Assembly: GCF_013426915.1 (NCBI RefSeq)
Contig: NZ_AP023181.1
Location: 2,294,001 to 2,358,000, forward strand
DNA from: Paraburkholderia sp. PGU19
Lineage (GTDB): Bacteria > Pseudomonadota > Gammaproteobacteria > Burkholderiales > Burkholderiaceae
Length of the DNA stretch: 64,000 bases
Reading direction: 5' to 3'
Shown here in pieces: positions 18,329 through 27,598 of this stretch; the first letter of the stretch is position 1, and each line of letters opens with the position of its first letter. The notes beneath the pieces are model-generated. The model saw only the letters and a list, made by a program, of their open reading frames with translations. It had not been told where the DNA came from and ran no database searches. Position numbers and translations under genes: made by a program.

Positions 18329-19249
18329 ATGGCTCAACATAGCGTCGTGCTGAACAAGAGTGATATCGGGCAATCCGTGGAAAGCCATGCAGATATCGCA
18401 AGTACGCCGGGCGACTGGAGCAGTATTTCGCATCTTGAGCACGTCAAGCGACGCTACTGGGGACGCTATGTGGCGTCGGCGGTGATCGTGGTGCTGCTCG
18501 GGTATATCGCGCTGGCGTTTGCGCATGGCCAGATCGAGTGGCGCTACGTCGGGCGCTTTCTCACGGCACGCTCGATCCTCGTCGGGCTGGGCAACACGAT
18601 CGTGATGACGGTACTCGCGATGGCGCTGGGTATCGCGCTCGGCGTCATCACGGCGATCATGCGGCTGTCGACCAACCCGGTGCTGCAGGCGGTGGCGCAA
18701 GGTTATGTGTGGCTGTTTCGCGGCACGCCGGTGATTTTGCAGCTGCTGCTGTGGTTCAACCTCGCGCTGGTGTTTCCCACGCTGGGCATTCCGGGCCTGT
18801 TCACGGTGCGCACGGTCGACGTGATGACGCCGTTCCTCGCGGCGCTGCTGGGGCTCGGCATCAACCAGGGTGCGTACACCTCGGAAGTGGTGCGCGCGGG
18901 GCTGCTGTCGGTGGACACGGGGCAGTACGAGGCGGCGAAGTCGATCGGCATGGCGCGGCTGCACGCGTTGCGCCGGATCATCCTGCCGCAGGCGATGCGG
19001 GTGATCGTGCCGCCGATCGGCAACGAGCTGGTGGGGATGGTGAAGCTGACGTCGCTGGCGAGCGTGATCCAGTACGCGGAGATGCTGCACAACGCGCAGA
19101 ACATCTACTACGCGAATGCGCGGGTGATCGAACTGCTGATGGTGGCGGGCATCTGGTATCTGGCGGTGGTGACGGTGCTGTCGTTCGTGCAGTCGCGGGT
19201 GGAGCGGCACTATGCACGCGGCGCGGGCCGCGCATCGGGGCGGCAATGA
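18329..19249 (+). CDS. Polar amino acid ABC transporter permease (copy 1)
   Basis: The 306-residue inner-membrane protein belongs to the His/Glu/Gln permease family. It has an N-terminal hydrophobic segment (~residues 50-70), a core with [20 protein letters not shown], and the EAA loop [28 protein letters not shown] lies upstream of the ATG at 18329. From the codons for [11 protein letters not shown] (about 18430) onward it is identical in protein sequence to the second copy at 26690-27598; only the N-terminal ~35 residues differ. It overlaps the ATPase frame (ATGA) and must work with that subunit and a binding protein, most simply the one at 23392-24246. Confidence 0.95.
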   Translation: MAQHSVVLNKSDIGQSVESHADIASTPGDWSSISHLEHVKRRYWGRYVASAVIVVLLGYIALAFAHGQIEWRYVGRFLTARSILVGLGNTIVMTVLAMALGIALGVITAIMRLSTNPVLQAVAQGYVWLFRGTPVILQLLLWFNLALVFPTLGIPGLFTVRTVDVMTPFLAALLGLGINQGAYTSEVVRAGLLSVDTGQYEAAKSIGMARLHALRRIILPQAMRVIVPPIGNELVGMVKLTSLASVIQYAEMLHNAQNIYYANARVIELLMVAGIWYLAVVTVLSFVQSRVERHYARGAGRASGRQ

Positions 19250-20050
19250 GCGCGATGAACGGGAGAGAGAAGATGAATCCGATCGTACGCGCGGTGGACG
19301 TGCGCAAGTCGTATGGCGAGTTCAGGGCACTGCAGGGGATCACGCTCGACGTGGCGCGCGGCGAAGTGCTGTGCGTGATCGGGCCGTCGGGCTCGGGCAA
19401 GAGCACGTTCCTGCGGTGTATCAACCAGCTGGAGCAGATCAGCGACGGCGCGCTATGGGTCAATGGCGAACTCGCGGGTTACCGGCGCGAGGGCAACAGA
19501 CTGTATGAGCTGTCGGAGCGTCAGGTGGCGCGCCAGCGGCTGTCAACGGGGATGGTGTTCCAGCGCTTCAACCTGTTTCCGCACAAGACGGCGCTGGAGA
19601 ACGTGATCGAAGGACCGGTGCAGGTGCTCAAGCGCAAGCGCGCCGAAGCGGAAGAGGAAGCGAGGGCGTTACTTGCACGCGTCGGGCTGGCGCACAAGTG
19701 CGACGCGTTTCCAGTCGAGTTGTCGGGCGGGCAGCAGCAGCGTGTCGCGATTGCACGGGCGCTGGCGATGCATCCACAGCTGATGCTGTTCGACGAGCCG
19801 ACGTCGGCGCTGGACCCGGAGCTGGTGGGTGAAGTGCTGGCGGTGATGCGCGATCTGGCGAAAAGCGGCATGACGATGATCGTGGTGACGCACGAGCTGG
19901 GCTTCGCACGCGAGGTGGCCAACCGTGTGCTGTTCATGGATCAGGGGCAGGTGGTGGAAACAGGCACGCCCGAGCAGGTGTTCTCCCATCCGCAGCAGGC
20001 CCGTACACGGGACTTCATTTCGGCCGTGCTGTCGTGAACTGACCAGCGGG
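18429..20050. repeat. 1,622-bp direct repeat, copy 1 (permease + ATPase)
   Basis: Identical in length and register to 26778-28399 (offset 8,349, no indels). I count about 12 base differences: one at 18475, then none until 19614, then 11 up to 19989. The boundaries lie inside the permease N-terminal coding region and about 13 bases after the ATPase stop. Confidence 0.95.
19273..20037 (+). CDS. Polar amino acid ABC transporter ATP-binding protein (copy 1)
   Basis: The 254-residue ATPase has Walker A (GPSGSGKST), signature [15 protein letters not shown], Walker B ([14 protein letters not shown]) and the H-loop (VVTHELGFA), as in HisP/GlnQ/ArtP. The ATG at 19273 follows GGGAGAGA at good spacing. 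Upstream in-frame ATGs at 19246 (overlapping the permease stop) and 19255 are alternatives adding nine or six residues. It pairs with the preceding permease. It differs from the second copy by two residues near the C-terminus (Glu/Asp and His/Asn). Confidence 0.95.
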   Translation: MNPIVRAVDVRKSYGEFRALQGITLDVARGEVLCVIGPSGSGKSTFLRCINQLEQISDGALWVNGELAGYRREGNRLYELSERQVARQRLSTGMVFQRFNLFPHKTALENVIEGPVQVLKRKRAEAEEEARALLARVGLAHKCDAFPVELSGGQQQRVAIARALAMHPQLMLFDEPTSALDPELVGEVLAVMRDLAKSGMTMIVVTHELGFAREVANRVLFMDQGQVVETGTPEQVFSHPQQARTRDFISAVLS

Positions 20051-20177
20051 CCCGAACTGCTTCGGCTACACGTCGAAGCGAACACATATTGATTCGATAG
20101 AGAGAGTTTGATGAACGCATCTTTTCGACTGCGGGGACCCGTCACGTCTGTCGAGACCATTCGAAGGGTAACGAACG

Positions 20178-21068
20178 ATGTTGGCTGATCACGCAAAACT
20201 CGACGCAACGCGCGCGCCTCGCTGGCCTGATGGTCATCGTTCGTGCGTGGCGCTTGCGTTCGATCTCGATGGTCCGACGGGCGACGCCATGCTCAACGGT
20301 TCGATCTGGAGCAATCCATCGTACTTCACGCTCGGCAGCTACGGACCCTGGCGCGCACTCGGCCGCTTGCTCGACATGCTCGATGAGTGTCGCGTGCCGG
20401 CGACGTTTTTCGTGCCGGCGTGGGTCATCGAAAACTGGCCGCGGCAATGTGCGGCGATCGTCGAACGCGGCCATGAAATCGCATACCACGGTTATCGCCA
20501 CGAAGCCTTCTGGACACTCGATGCCGACGGTCAACGCGAAGTGATGGCACGTTGCGTCGACGTCTTCGATCGCTTTCTCGGCATGCGTCCCGTTGGCTTC
20601 CGTACGCCGTCCGGTGACTGGGGGCCCGACACGATACGTGTGTTGATGGAAGCGGGCGTGCGCTACTCGAGTTCGATGCGCGGCGACGATCGACCGTATC
20701 TGCTGCATGCGGAAGGCTTCGCGGAACCGATGGTCGAGATACCGGGCCGCTGGGAGCTCGATGACTATGCATCGCTGGCCTATCATCGCAACCCCGATTT
20801 CCCGGCGAGTCTCGACCGCATCGCGAGCTACGACACGACCTTCGATAACTGGCGGCGCGAATTCAATGGCTCGCATCGCGACGGGCTTTGCCTGACGACG
20901 CTCTTCCACCCGAAGGTATCGGGCAAGCCGGGACGCATCCCGCTGCTCGAAAAGCTGATCGATCACATGCAAGCACAGGGCAACGTATGGTTTGCCACTT
21001 GCCGGGATGTCGCGCAGTGGTGGCGCGCGAATGACGCGTCGGTGTCAACGCAGGAGCCGTCTGTATGA
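20178..21068 (+). CDS. Polysaccharide-deacetylase-fold hydrolase (NodB-like) 1
   Basis: The 296-residue protein has the NodB-like motifs: VALAFDLDGPTGD (catalytic Asp region), CRVPATFFVPAWVIE, the metal-binding EIAYHGYRHE (HxxxH) and VGFRTPSGDWGP. The family includes peptidoglycan/chitin deacetylases but also C-N hydrolases on small molecules such as PuuE-type allantoinase and cyclic imide hydrolases. There is no signal peptide, so it is cytoplasmic, and the setting among amino acid transporters favours a small-molecule amide or cyclic amide substrate; that is inference. It overlaps the next gene by four bases, so the two are translationally coupled. Confidence 0.85.
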   Translation: MLADHAKLDATRAPRWPDGHRSCVALAFDLDGPTGDAMLNGSIWSNPSYFTLGSYGPWRALGRLLDMLDECRVPATFFVPAWVIENWPRQCAAIVERGHEIAYHGYRHEAFWTLDADGQREVMARCVDVFDRFLGMRPVGFRTPSGDWGPDTIRVLMEAGVRYSSSMRGDDRPYLLHAEGFAEPMVEIPGRWELDDYASLAYHRNPDFPASLDRIASYDTTFDNWRREFNGSHRDGLCLTTLFHPKVSGKPGRIPLLEKLIDHMQAQGNVWFATCRDVAQWWRANDASVSTQEPSV

Positions 21069-21964
21069 AAACAGTTCGCTGGCCCGACAACGCGCGATGC
21101 GCGGTGGTCGTCACGGTCGACTTCAACGATGAGCACGGCATCCTGTCGCAGGAGCCTCGCATTGCCGGGCGCGAGAAATCGCTGTCCGTGTGGCGCTATG
21201 GCGCGAAGCGCGGTGTCGATCGCGTGCTCGATGCGCTCGAAGAAGCGGGCGTGCATTCGAGCTGGTTCGTGCCTGGGCGTGTTGCACAGACGCACGCGGA
21301 CCTGCTGCAACGTATCGATGCACAACGTCACGAGATCGGCACCAGCGGCTTTCGATGCGAAAGCTTCGACGCTTTGACGCTCGATCAACAGAAAGATGCC
21401 TTTCGCGCAGGACAACAGGCGATTGCAGACAAGCTGGACCGTCGCGTGCAGGGTTTCCGTTCGTTCAATGGAAACTGGGCACACGGCTTTGCGGATTTCC
21501 TGCGCAGCGAAGGCGTGAGCTGGTCGTCGTCGTGGCGTGGCGATGATCTGCCGTACTTTCATCTGAGCGATACGGGCGTGGCGAATGACAAGCCGCCTCT
21601 CATGGAACTGCCCTTGCACTATGAGCTTGAGGACGAGCCGTACTTCGTCTACAACCTGTCGCCTGCCGTTCCCGTCGGGCAGCCGCGCATACCGTCGTAT
21701 CGCGAAGTACTCGGAAACTGGAAGCAGGACTTCGCGGCGTTTCATCGCTTTGGGCTGTGCTATGTGTTGAGGCTGCATCCCGAGATCATCGGGACGGCGG
21801 GACGTATCGATGTGCTGCGCGAACTGCTCGCCGATATGCGAGCCCACGACGGCGTGTGGTTTGCGAAGGGTGCGCAGGTCGCGTCGTGGTGGCGGGCGCA
21901 TGCGGGCGGCAACGAGCCGGGGCATCCTGTCGAAGTCTTTGCGCGGCATCGGGAGAAGGCGTGA
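21065..21964 (+). CDS. Polysaccharide-deacetylase-fold protein 2, His motif lost
   Basis: This 299-residue paralogue of the preceding protein shares its layout: AVVVTVDFNDEHGILSQ, GVHSSWFVPGRVAQ, HEIGTSGFRCESFDAL, VQGFRSFNGNWAHGF and VLRLHPEIIGTAGRIDVL. The position of the HxxxH metal motif reads T-S-G-F-R-C, so both metal-ligand histidines are replaced. It may be a metal-independent enzyme, as described for PuuE-type allantoinases, or a non-catalytic partner of protein 1. The start overlaps the stop of protein 1, and the stop overlaps the start of the MmgE/PrpD gene. It has no signal peptide. Confidence 0.85.
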   Translation: MKTVRWPDNARCAVVVTVDFNDEHGILSQEPRIAGREKSLSVWRYGAKRGVDRVLDALEEAGVHSSWFVPGRVAQTHADLLQRIDAQRHEIGTSGFRCESFDALTLDQQKDAFRAGQQAIADKLDRRVQGFRSFNGNWAHGFADFLRSEGVSWSSSWRGDDLPYFHLSDTGVANDKPPLMELPLHYELEDEPYFVYNLSPAVPVGQPRIPSYREVLGNWKQDFAAFHRFGLCYVLRLHPEIIGTAGRIDVLRELLADMRAHDGVWFAKGAQVASWWRAHAGGNEPGHPVEVFARHREKA

Positions 21965-23358
21965 TGAGCGCACGCGATCTTTCATTGTCGGAACAACTCG
22001 CGGCGTTCGTCGCTGGCATCACTGCGGACGCGATTCCCGTAGCCGTCGTTCACAAGACGAAGCGCCACATACTCGACACGATGGGCGCCGCCCTGGCGGG
22101 CGCGGCGGCATCTGAGACGCGCAGCGCCGTTGCGGTGATGAACGCGGATGGCCATGGCGATGCGGCCGTCTGGGGCACGCGGCGCTCGCTCGGCGCGCGC
22201 AGTGCGGCCTTCGTCAATGGCGTTGCCGCGCACGCGCTTGAACTCGACGATGCGGGTGGCTGCGATCACTCGGGCGCTGTCGTGATGCCCGCCGTGTTCG
22301 CGGCGCTCAACTGCACACCGCGCCCTGTTTCGGGACGAGAATTTCTTGCGGCCGTCGTGCTCGGGTACGACGTCGGACGTCGCGTGCTCGAAGCGTGTGG
22401 CGGCTATTCACCGCATAACGGTTACGGCTGGCACTCGACGATGACCTGCGGCGTGTTCGGCGCGGCTGCCGCGAGCGCGCGCATCCTCGGACTTGACGCG
22501 TCGCAAACGGCCGCTGCCTTTGGGCATGCGGGCAGTTTCAGCGGCGGCCTGTGGGGTTTCATTCATGACGCTTCCCAGACCAAACGCATGCACACGGGGC
22601 GCGCATCAGAAGGCGGCTTGCTGGCGGCCCTGCTGGCAAGAGAAGGCGTGACGGGCCCGACACAGGTTTTCGCAGACAAATGGGGTGGCTTCTTCAACGC
22701 GTTCGCGCGAGACACGCGCGAGCCGCAAGCCTTGCTGCATGAACTGGGCGAGAACTGGAAGGTCATGCGCTGCTCGATCAAACCGCACGCGTCGTGCCGT
22801 AGTGCGCATGCCGCTGTCGATGCGACGCTCGATCTGGCGCATTCGACACCCTTCAGCCTCGACGAGCTGGAAGGCGTGCACATTCGCCTGAGCGGGTTCG
22901 TGGCGAACATGTGTGGCGGACGTGATCTGCGTGTGCTGGCGTCATCGCAGATGAGCCTGCCCTATGCCGTCGCTTCGGCGCTGGTGAACGGCCATGCGGC
23001 TCTGGCGGCCTATCTGGAAGCGGCGCGGCGCGAGCCACGCATGGCGGCGGCGATGGGGCGCATCACGCTCGAAGTCGATCCGTCGATGTCCGATCTGGAC
23101 GAGCCGATCGTCACGCTGACGAGGCGCGATGGTACGTCGAGTTCGCGCCAGGTGTTGACGCCGCTCGGCGATCCGCGCAACCCGCTATCGGATGCCGCGT
23201 TGCTCGCGAAGTATCGTTCGCTCGCGACGATCGTGCTCGACGACGCATCGACGAATGCGCTTGCAGACGCGATACTCGCGCTCGAAGATGTTGCAGATGT
23301 TCGTGCGCTGCTCGCCTGGCTTCCCGGCGATGCAGACAGGCAACCCATGCTGCGTTGA
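21964..23358 (+). CDS. MmgE/PrpD family protein
   Basis: The 464-residue protein matches the MmgE/PrpD family, which contains 2-methylcitrate dehydratase, cis-aconitate decarboxylase and uncharacterised relatives. Visible features are VVHKTKRHILDTMGAALAG near the N-terminus, NGVAAHALELDDAG (family His/Asp region), VVLGYDVGRRVLEACG, GWHSTMTCGVFGAAAA, and IKPHASCRSAHAAVDA. No methylcitrate-pathway genes (prpB, prpC) lie nearby, so it is not a typical PrpD. The setting suggests dehydration, decarboxylation or isomerisation of a carboxylate released by the two upstream hydrolases; this is inference. The start overlaps the previous stop. Confidence 0.9.
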   Translation: MSARDLSLSEQLAAFVAGITADAIPVAVVHKTKRHILDTMGAALAGAAASETRSAVAVMNADGHGDAAVWGTRRSLGARSAAFVNGVAAHALELDDAGGCDHSGAVVMPAVFAALNCTPRPVSGREFLAAVVLGYDVGRRVLEACGGYSPHNGYGWHSTMTCGVFGAAAASARILGLDASQTAAAFGHAGSFSGGLWGFIHDASQTKRMHTGRASEGGLLAALLAREGVTGPTQVFADKWGGFFNAFARDTREPQALLHELGENWKVMRCSIKPHASCRSAHAAVDATLDLAHSTPFSLDELEGVHIRLSGFVANMCGGRDLRVLASSQMSLPYAVASALVNGHAALAAYLEAARREPRMAAAMGRITLEVDPSMSDLDEPIVTLTRRDGTSSSRQVLTPLGDPRNPLSDAALLAKYRSLATIVLDDASTNALADAILALEDVADVRALLAWLPGDADRQPMLR

Positions 23359-23391
23359 TTTCAGGACTCGACTCTTATAAAAGGACATCCC

Positions 23392-24246
23392 ATGACCAAG
23401 CTCAACCCGTTGCGCGGAGTGTCGCGCCTGATGCTCGTTTGCCTGTCGACGGCTTTGTTCGGCGCCGCTGCGCACGCGCAAGCGTTACCGGACTCGATAG
23501 CGAAGTCGAAAACGATCAAGGTCGCGGTCAACTCGATCTATCCGCCGATGGAATACAAAGACCCTGAGACAGGCGACCTCGTAGGTTTTGACATTGATCT
23601 CGGCAATGCGATCGCCAAGCAGCTCGGCGTCAAGCTCGACTGGCAGGAGTCGGCGTTCGAACAGTTGCTGCCGTCGCTTACGACGGGGCGTGTCGATATG
23701 GTGCTGAGTGGCCTGAGCGACGTGCCGGGCCGGCGCGACACCGCGGATTTCCTCGACTACCTCAATTCCGGCGCGCAGTTTTACGTGCTGACCAGCGCGC
23801 GTGGGAATGAGATTCGTCAACCTGTCGACCTGTGCGGCAAGCCGGTTGGCACGAGCCGCAGCACCTCGTTTCCCGCCGACACGTCGGCATGGAGCACAAA
23901 GAACTGTGCGGGCAAGGCGCCCATCGAGGTCGTCGGTACGGAAGACACGTCGGCGGCGCGCATGCAGCTGAAGCAAGGACGCATCGTCGGGGGCGTGCAG
24001 GGCTCGGAAACGCTGCCATACGCAATGAAACTCGAACCGAACACCTACAAGCCGATTGGCGAGCCGTTCGCGACTTCGCCGGAGGGCATTGCGTTCGCGA
24101 AGTCCAACGCGAAGCTCCGTGATGCTGTCCATGCCGCGCTCAACAAGCTGATTGCGGACGGTACGTACAGCAAGCTTGTTGCGAAATGGGGCCTGCAATC
24201 GAGCGCGGTACGTCAGGTGACGATGAACGGAGTGGCCAGCAACTAA
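23392..24246 (+). CDS. Polar amino acid ABC transporter substrate-binding protein 1
   Basis: The 284-residue protein has a signal peptide ending AHAQA. The type-II periplasmic binding fold is shown by IYPPMEYKDPETGDLVGFDI, RVDMVLSGLSDVPGRRDTADF and the C-terminal LIADGTYSKLVAKWG. Two cysteines (DLCGK and KNCAG) may form a disulfide. AAAGGA lies upstream of the ATG. It is the last gene of the first half-cassette and is clearly paralogous to the protein at 28450-29292. It probably delivers a polar amino acid-like compound to the permease/ATPase at 18329-20037. Confidence 0.93.
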   Translation: MTKLNPLRGVSRLMLVCLSTALFGAAAHAQALPDSIAKSKTIKVAVNSIYPPMEYKDPETGDLVGFDIDLGNAIAKQLGVKLDWQESAFEQLLPSLTTGRVDMVLSGLSDVPGRRDTADFLDYLNSGAQFYVLTSARGNEIRQPVDLCGKPVGTSRSTSFPADTSAWSTKNCAGKAPIEVVGTEDTSAARMQLKQGRIVGGVQGSETLPYAMKLEPNTYKPIGEPFATSPEGIAFAKSNAKLRDAVHAALNKLIADGTYSKLVAKWGLQSSAVRQVTMNGVASN

Positions 24247-24260
24247 GTGACGGGCGCCGC

Positions 24261-25139
24261 TCAACCGACCTTCTCGTTCAGCCACGCGGCGAAGGCCGAT
24301 ACCAGCGGCGCCTCCGACAGCTCGTGTCGCGAGACGAGGTAATACGCGTGCCGCGAAGGTACGGTGATGTTGAACGGCCGGATCAGCGTGCCGTCGACCA
24401 GATCGTCGCGCACTGAGAAACTGTCGCCGAGTGCAACGCCTTGCCCATGCACGGCCGCCTCGATCCCGATGTGCGCGTTGCCAATCTCTAGAATGCGGAT
24501 GCCTTCGAGCTTGTCGGCGTTGGCGTGCGCGAGCCAGCGCATCCACGAGCCGGCGTGTTCGCAGAACAGCGCCTTGCCCGCGAGGTCTTCTAGCTTGCGG
24601 ATGGCGTCGGGTCCGTTCATCAACGCAGGGCTCACGACGGGAAACAGCGTCGGGTGCGTAATCAGCTTCACATGACGATCGCGCCAGCGGCCTTCGCCAT
24701 AGCGCACGCAGACGTCCACATCAGGCGAATACACTTCGCGGTCATCGTTGGACGGAATGACCTTCAGGTTGATTCCGGGATATTGATCGAGAAACTCACC
24801 GATGTGCCGCGCCATCCAGCGCGAAGTAAACAGCAGTGGCGTGGACACGATGAGGTCGCCCGCCATTTCCGGCGAGTCGAGCTTGACCATCGCGTCCGCG
24901 ATCACATCGAACGCGTGTTTGACGGGATGCAACAGCGTCTCGCCTTCGCGGGTCAGTTTCACCCTCGCTTTCGACCTGACAAACAGCGTGACACCCAACG
25001 ATTCTTCGAGAATGCGGATCTGGTGGCTGACTGCGCTTGCCGTGACGTTCAGTTCGGTGGCCGCTCCGGCAATGCTGGAGCGCCTCGCGGCGGCTTCAAA
25101 TGCGCGCAGCGGGTTGAGCGGTGGCAAGCGGTTCCTCAT
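24261..25139 (-). CDS. LysR-family regulator (GcvA-like)
   Basis: The 292-residue regulator has an HTH (LRAFEAAARRSSIAGAATEL, TASAVSHQIRILEESLGVTL) typical of GcvA/AmpR-type LysR proteins and a C-terminal effector-binding domain. I chose the ATG at 25139 (MRNRLPPLNP, the usual GcvA-like opening) over an upstream start at 25247. It is divergent from the argininosuccinate-lyase-like gene. The 123-base intergenic region has an AAATT/AATTT inverted repeat. It probably regulates the second half-cassette. Confidence 0.9.
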   Translation of the reverse strand: MRNRLPPLNPLRAFEAAARRSSIAGAATELNVTASAVSHQIRILEESLGVTLFVRSKARVKLTREGETLLHPVKHAFDVIADAMVKLDSPEMAGDLIVSTPLLFTSRWMARHIGEFLDQYPGINLKVIPSNDDREVYSPDVDVCVRYGEGRWRDRHVKLITHPTLFPVVSPALMNGPDAIRKLEDLAGKALFCEHAGSWMRWLAHANADKLEGIRILEIGNAHIGIEAAVHGQGVALGDSFSVRDDLVDGTLIRPFNITVPSRHAYYLVSRHELSEAPLVSAFAAWLNEKVG

Positions 25140-25174
25140 GGTTCGATCCGGATATCGGGAAAAGATGCTGAGAA

Positions 25175-25196
25175 AAATTTGATTTGAACTGAATTT
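25175..25196. promoter_or_regulatory. Candidate LysR binding site
   Basis: AAATT and AATTT flank a 12-base centre in an AT-rich stretch between the divergent LysR and argH-like genes. Spacing and position are compatible with a LysR box; no footprint-level evidence exists. Confidence 0.35.
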
Positions 25197-25262
25197 AATT
25201 CTCGCTACAAGAAGAAAAACTGAATACGTAAAGTGAGAGGACTTCAACTGACAGGAGGGACG

Positions 25263-26696
25263 ATGAAAGTTACTGAACCGATCGAGCGTTTGTGGGGTGG
25301 CCGTTTCAAATCGGGGCCGTCGGCGGCATTGGAGGCGCTATCGCGCTCGGACGCAAGCTTCTTCCGGCTGGCTCCCTACGACCTGGCGGGTTCGCGCGCA
25401 CATGCACGTGAACTGCGCCGCGCAGCGATTCTCAACGACGAGGAACTGCACCTGCTGCTCGACGAAATCGGTAGGTTGGAAGCGCAATATCTGGCGGGCG
25501 AAGTCGGACCGTCGCAGGATGACGAGGACGTGCACACGTTTCTGGAACGCGTGCTGACGAAGCGTCTTGGCGCGACGGGCGGCAAGTTGCGCGCGGGTCG
25601 TTCGCGCAACGATCAGGCGGCCAACGACCTGCGGCTCTATCTGCGCGCGAAAGCCCGCACGTTGACGACTGCCGTGATCGCGCTGCAAAACGCGATGCTC
25701 GAACAGGCCGGCGCACACACGCACAGCGTGACGGCGGGCTTCACGCATCTGCAGCCTGCACAGCCGGTCGCGTTTGCGCATCAACTGCTCGCGCACGCAC
25801 AGGCGATCTATCGTGATCTTGACCGCTTCGCTGACTGGGACCGGCGCAGCGCGCGTTCGCCGCTCGGCGCGGCGGCTCTGGCTGGATCGGCGATCTGCGT
25901 GCATCCAGAGCTGTCCGCTGTCGAGTTGGGTTACGACGCACCTTGCGAAAACTCGATCGATGCCGTGGCCTCGCGCGACCATGTGGCCGAGTTCGTATTC
26001 ATCGCGAGCATGCTTGCCGTCAATCTGTCGCGCCTTTCGGAAGAAGTGATCCTGTGGACGACCCGCCAGTTCGGCTGGGTCGTGCTGGATGACGGTTATG
26101 CAACGGGCAGTTCGATCATGCCGCAAAAGAAGAATTCCGATATTGCAGAGCTGACGCGTGGCAAGGCGGGGCGCCTGATTGGCAACCTCGGCGGACTGCT
26201 TGCGACGCTCAAGTCGCTGCCGCTCGCGTACAACCGCGATCTCGCGGAGGACAAGATCGCCGCATTCGATTGCATCGACACGCTGGAACTCGTATTGCCA
26301 GCGATGGCCGGGATGATCCGCACGATGCGAGTGAACGTCGATGAAATGCGCAGACAGGCGCCGCTCGGGTTCACGCTGGCGACGGAGGTCGCAGACTGGC
26401 TCGCATTGCGCGGCGTACCGTTCAGCGAAGCGCACGAGATCACCGGCGCGCTGGTGCGCAAGTGCGAGGAGCTGGGTATTGAACTCAGCAACGTATCCGT
26501 CGACACGCTGACACAAGTCGACGTGCGACTCGATGCGGCCGTGCTCGAACATGTGACGCTCGATGCGGCGGTCGCCGCGCGCAGCGGCTATGGCGGCACC
26601 GCGCCGGCGCGCGTCGAAGAGCAGATCGCACGCCTGCGCGCGGCAGTCAGCAAGCAGGCAGAGTGGGCCGCCGACTACAAGGGGCCATCATGGTGA
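25263..26696 (+). CDS. Argininosuccinate lyase-like enzyme (aspartase/fumarase superfamily)
   Basis: The 477-residue protein has the superfamily signature GSSIMPQKKNSD, an N-terminal LWGGRF opening as in ArgH, RLGATGGKLRAGRSRNDQ and SVTAGFTHLQPAQPV. ArgH cleaves argininosuccinate to arginine and fumarate by beta-elimination. GGAGG lies just upstream of the ATG at 25263. The gene sits in a transporter cassette, not with arginine biosynthesis genes, and overlaps the next permease by seven bases. A catabolic role on an N-substituted aspartate (as known for EDDS lyase, an ArgH relative) is a plausible alternative to true ArgH activity. The fold is certain; the substrate is not. Confidence 0.85.
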   Translation: MKVTEPIERLWGGRFKSGPSAALEALSRSDASFFRLAPYDLAGSRAHARELRRAAILNDEELHLLLDEIGRLEAQYLAGEVGPSQDDEDVHTFLERVLTKRLGATGGKLRAGRSRNDQAANDLRLYLRAKARTLTTAVIALQNAMLEQAGAHTHSVTAGFTHLQPAQPVAFAHQLLAHAQAIYRDLDRFADWDRRSARSPLGAAALAGSAICVHPELSAVELGYDAPCENSIDAVASRDHVAEFVFIASMLAVNLSRLSEEVILWTTRQFGWVVLDDGYATGSSIMPQKKNSDIAELTRGKAGRLIGNLGGLLATLKSLPLAYNRDLAEDKIAAFDCIDTLELVLPAMAGMIRTMRVNVDEMRRQAPLGFTLATEVADWLALRGVPFSEAHEITGALVRKCEELGIELSNVSVDTLTQVDVRLDAAVLEHVTLDAAVAARSGYGGTAPARVEEQIARLRAAVSKQAEWAADYKGPSW

Positions 26697-27598
26697 GCGC
26701 ATCCAATCAGCAGGGCGCCTTGCCCGTGAACGCCGGGCAACACGCGGTGGAGTCGACGGGCGACCTCGGCGCTGTCGCGCATCTTGAGCACGTCAAGCGA
26801 CGCTACTGGGGACGCTATGTGGCCTCGGCGGTGATCGTGGTGCTGCTCGGGTATATCGCGCTGGCGTTTGCGCATGGCCAGATCGAGTGGCGCTACGTCG
26901 GGCGCTTTCTCACGGCACGCTCGATCCTCGTCGGGCTGGGCAACACGATCGTGATGACGGTACTCGCGATGGCGCTGGGTATCGCGCTCGGCGTCATCAC
27001 GGCGATCATGCGGCTGTCGACCAACCCGGTGCTGCAGGCGGTGGCGCAAGGTTATGTGTGGCTGTTTCGCGGCACGCCGGTGATTTTGCAGCTGCTGCTG
27101 TGGTTCAACCTCGCGCTGGTGTTTCCCACGCTGGGCATTCCGGGCCTGTTCACGGTGCGCACGGTCGACGTGATGACGCCGTTCCTCGCGGCGCTGCTGG
27201 GGCTCGGCATCAACCAGGGTGCGTACACCTCGGAAGTGGTGCGCGCGGGGCTGCTGTCGGTGGACACGGGGCAGTACGAGGCGGCGAAGTCGATCGGCAT
27301 GGCGCGGCTGCACGCGTTGCGCCGGATCATCCTGCCGCAGGCGATGCGGGTGATCGTGCCGCCGATCGGCAACGAGCTGGTGGGGATGGTGAAGCTGACG
27401 TCGCTGGCGAGCGTGATCCAGTACGCGGAGATGCTGCACAACGCGCAGAACATCTACTACGCGAATGCGCGGGTGATCGAACTGCTGATGGTGGCGGGCA
27501 TCTGGTATCTGGCGGTGGTGACGGTGCTGTCGTTCGTGCAGTCGCGGGTGGAGCGGCACTATGCACGCGGCGCGGGCCGCGCATCGGGGCGGCAATGA
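26690..27598 (+). CDS. Polar amino acid ABC transporter permease (copy 2)
   Basis: The 302-residue permease is identical to copy 1 from [11 protein letters not shown] to the end; its N-terminal ~30 residues are unrelated or strongly diverged. The same core motifs and EAA loop are present. It overlaps the end of the lyase gene (ATGGTGA), so it is translationally coupled to that enzyme rather than to a regulator. It should work with the following ATPase and with the binding protein at 28450-29292. Confidence 0.95.
   Translation: MVSASNQQGALPVNAGQHAVESTGDLGAVAHLEHVKRRYWGRYVASAVIVVLLGYIALAFAHGQIEWRYVGRFLTARSILVGLGNTIVMTVLAMALGIALGVITAIMRLSTNPVLQAVAQGYVWLFRGTPVILQLLLWFNLALVFPTLGIPGLFTVRTVDVMTPFLAALLGLGINQGAYTSEVVRAGLLSVDTGQYEAAKSIGMARLHALRRIILPQAMRVIVPPIGNELVGMVKLTSLASVIQYAEMLHNAQNIYYANARVIELLMVAGIWYLAVVTVLSFVQSRVERHYARGAGRASGRQ

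Noticed and set aside
18119..19246. Long minus-strand open frame opposite the permease (also at 26675-27595)
   Set aside because: It is the shadow of a GC-rich permease gene; the His/Arg-rich translation has no family features and is duplicated only because the DNA is.
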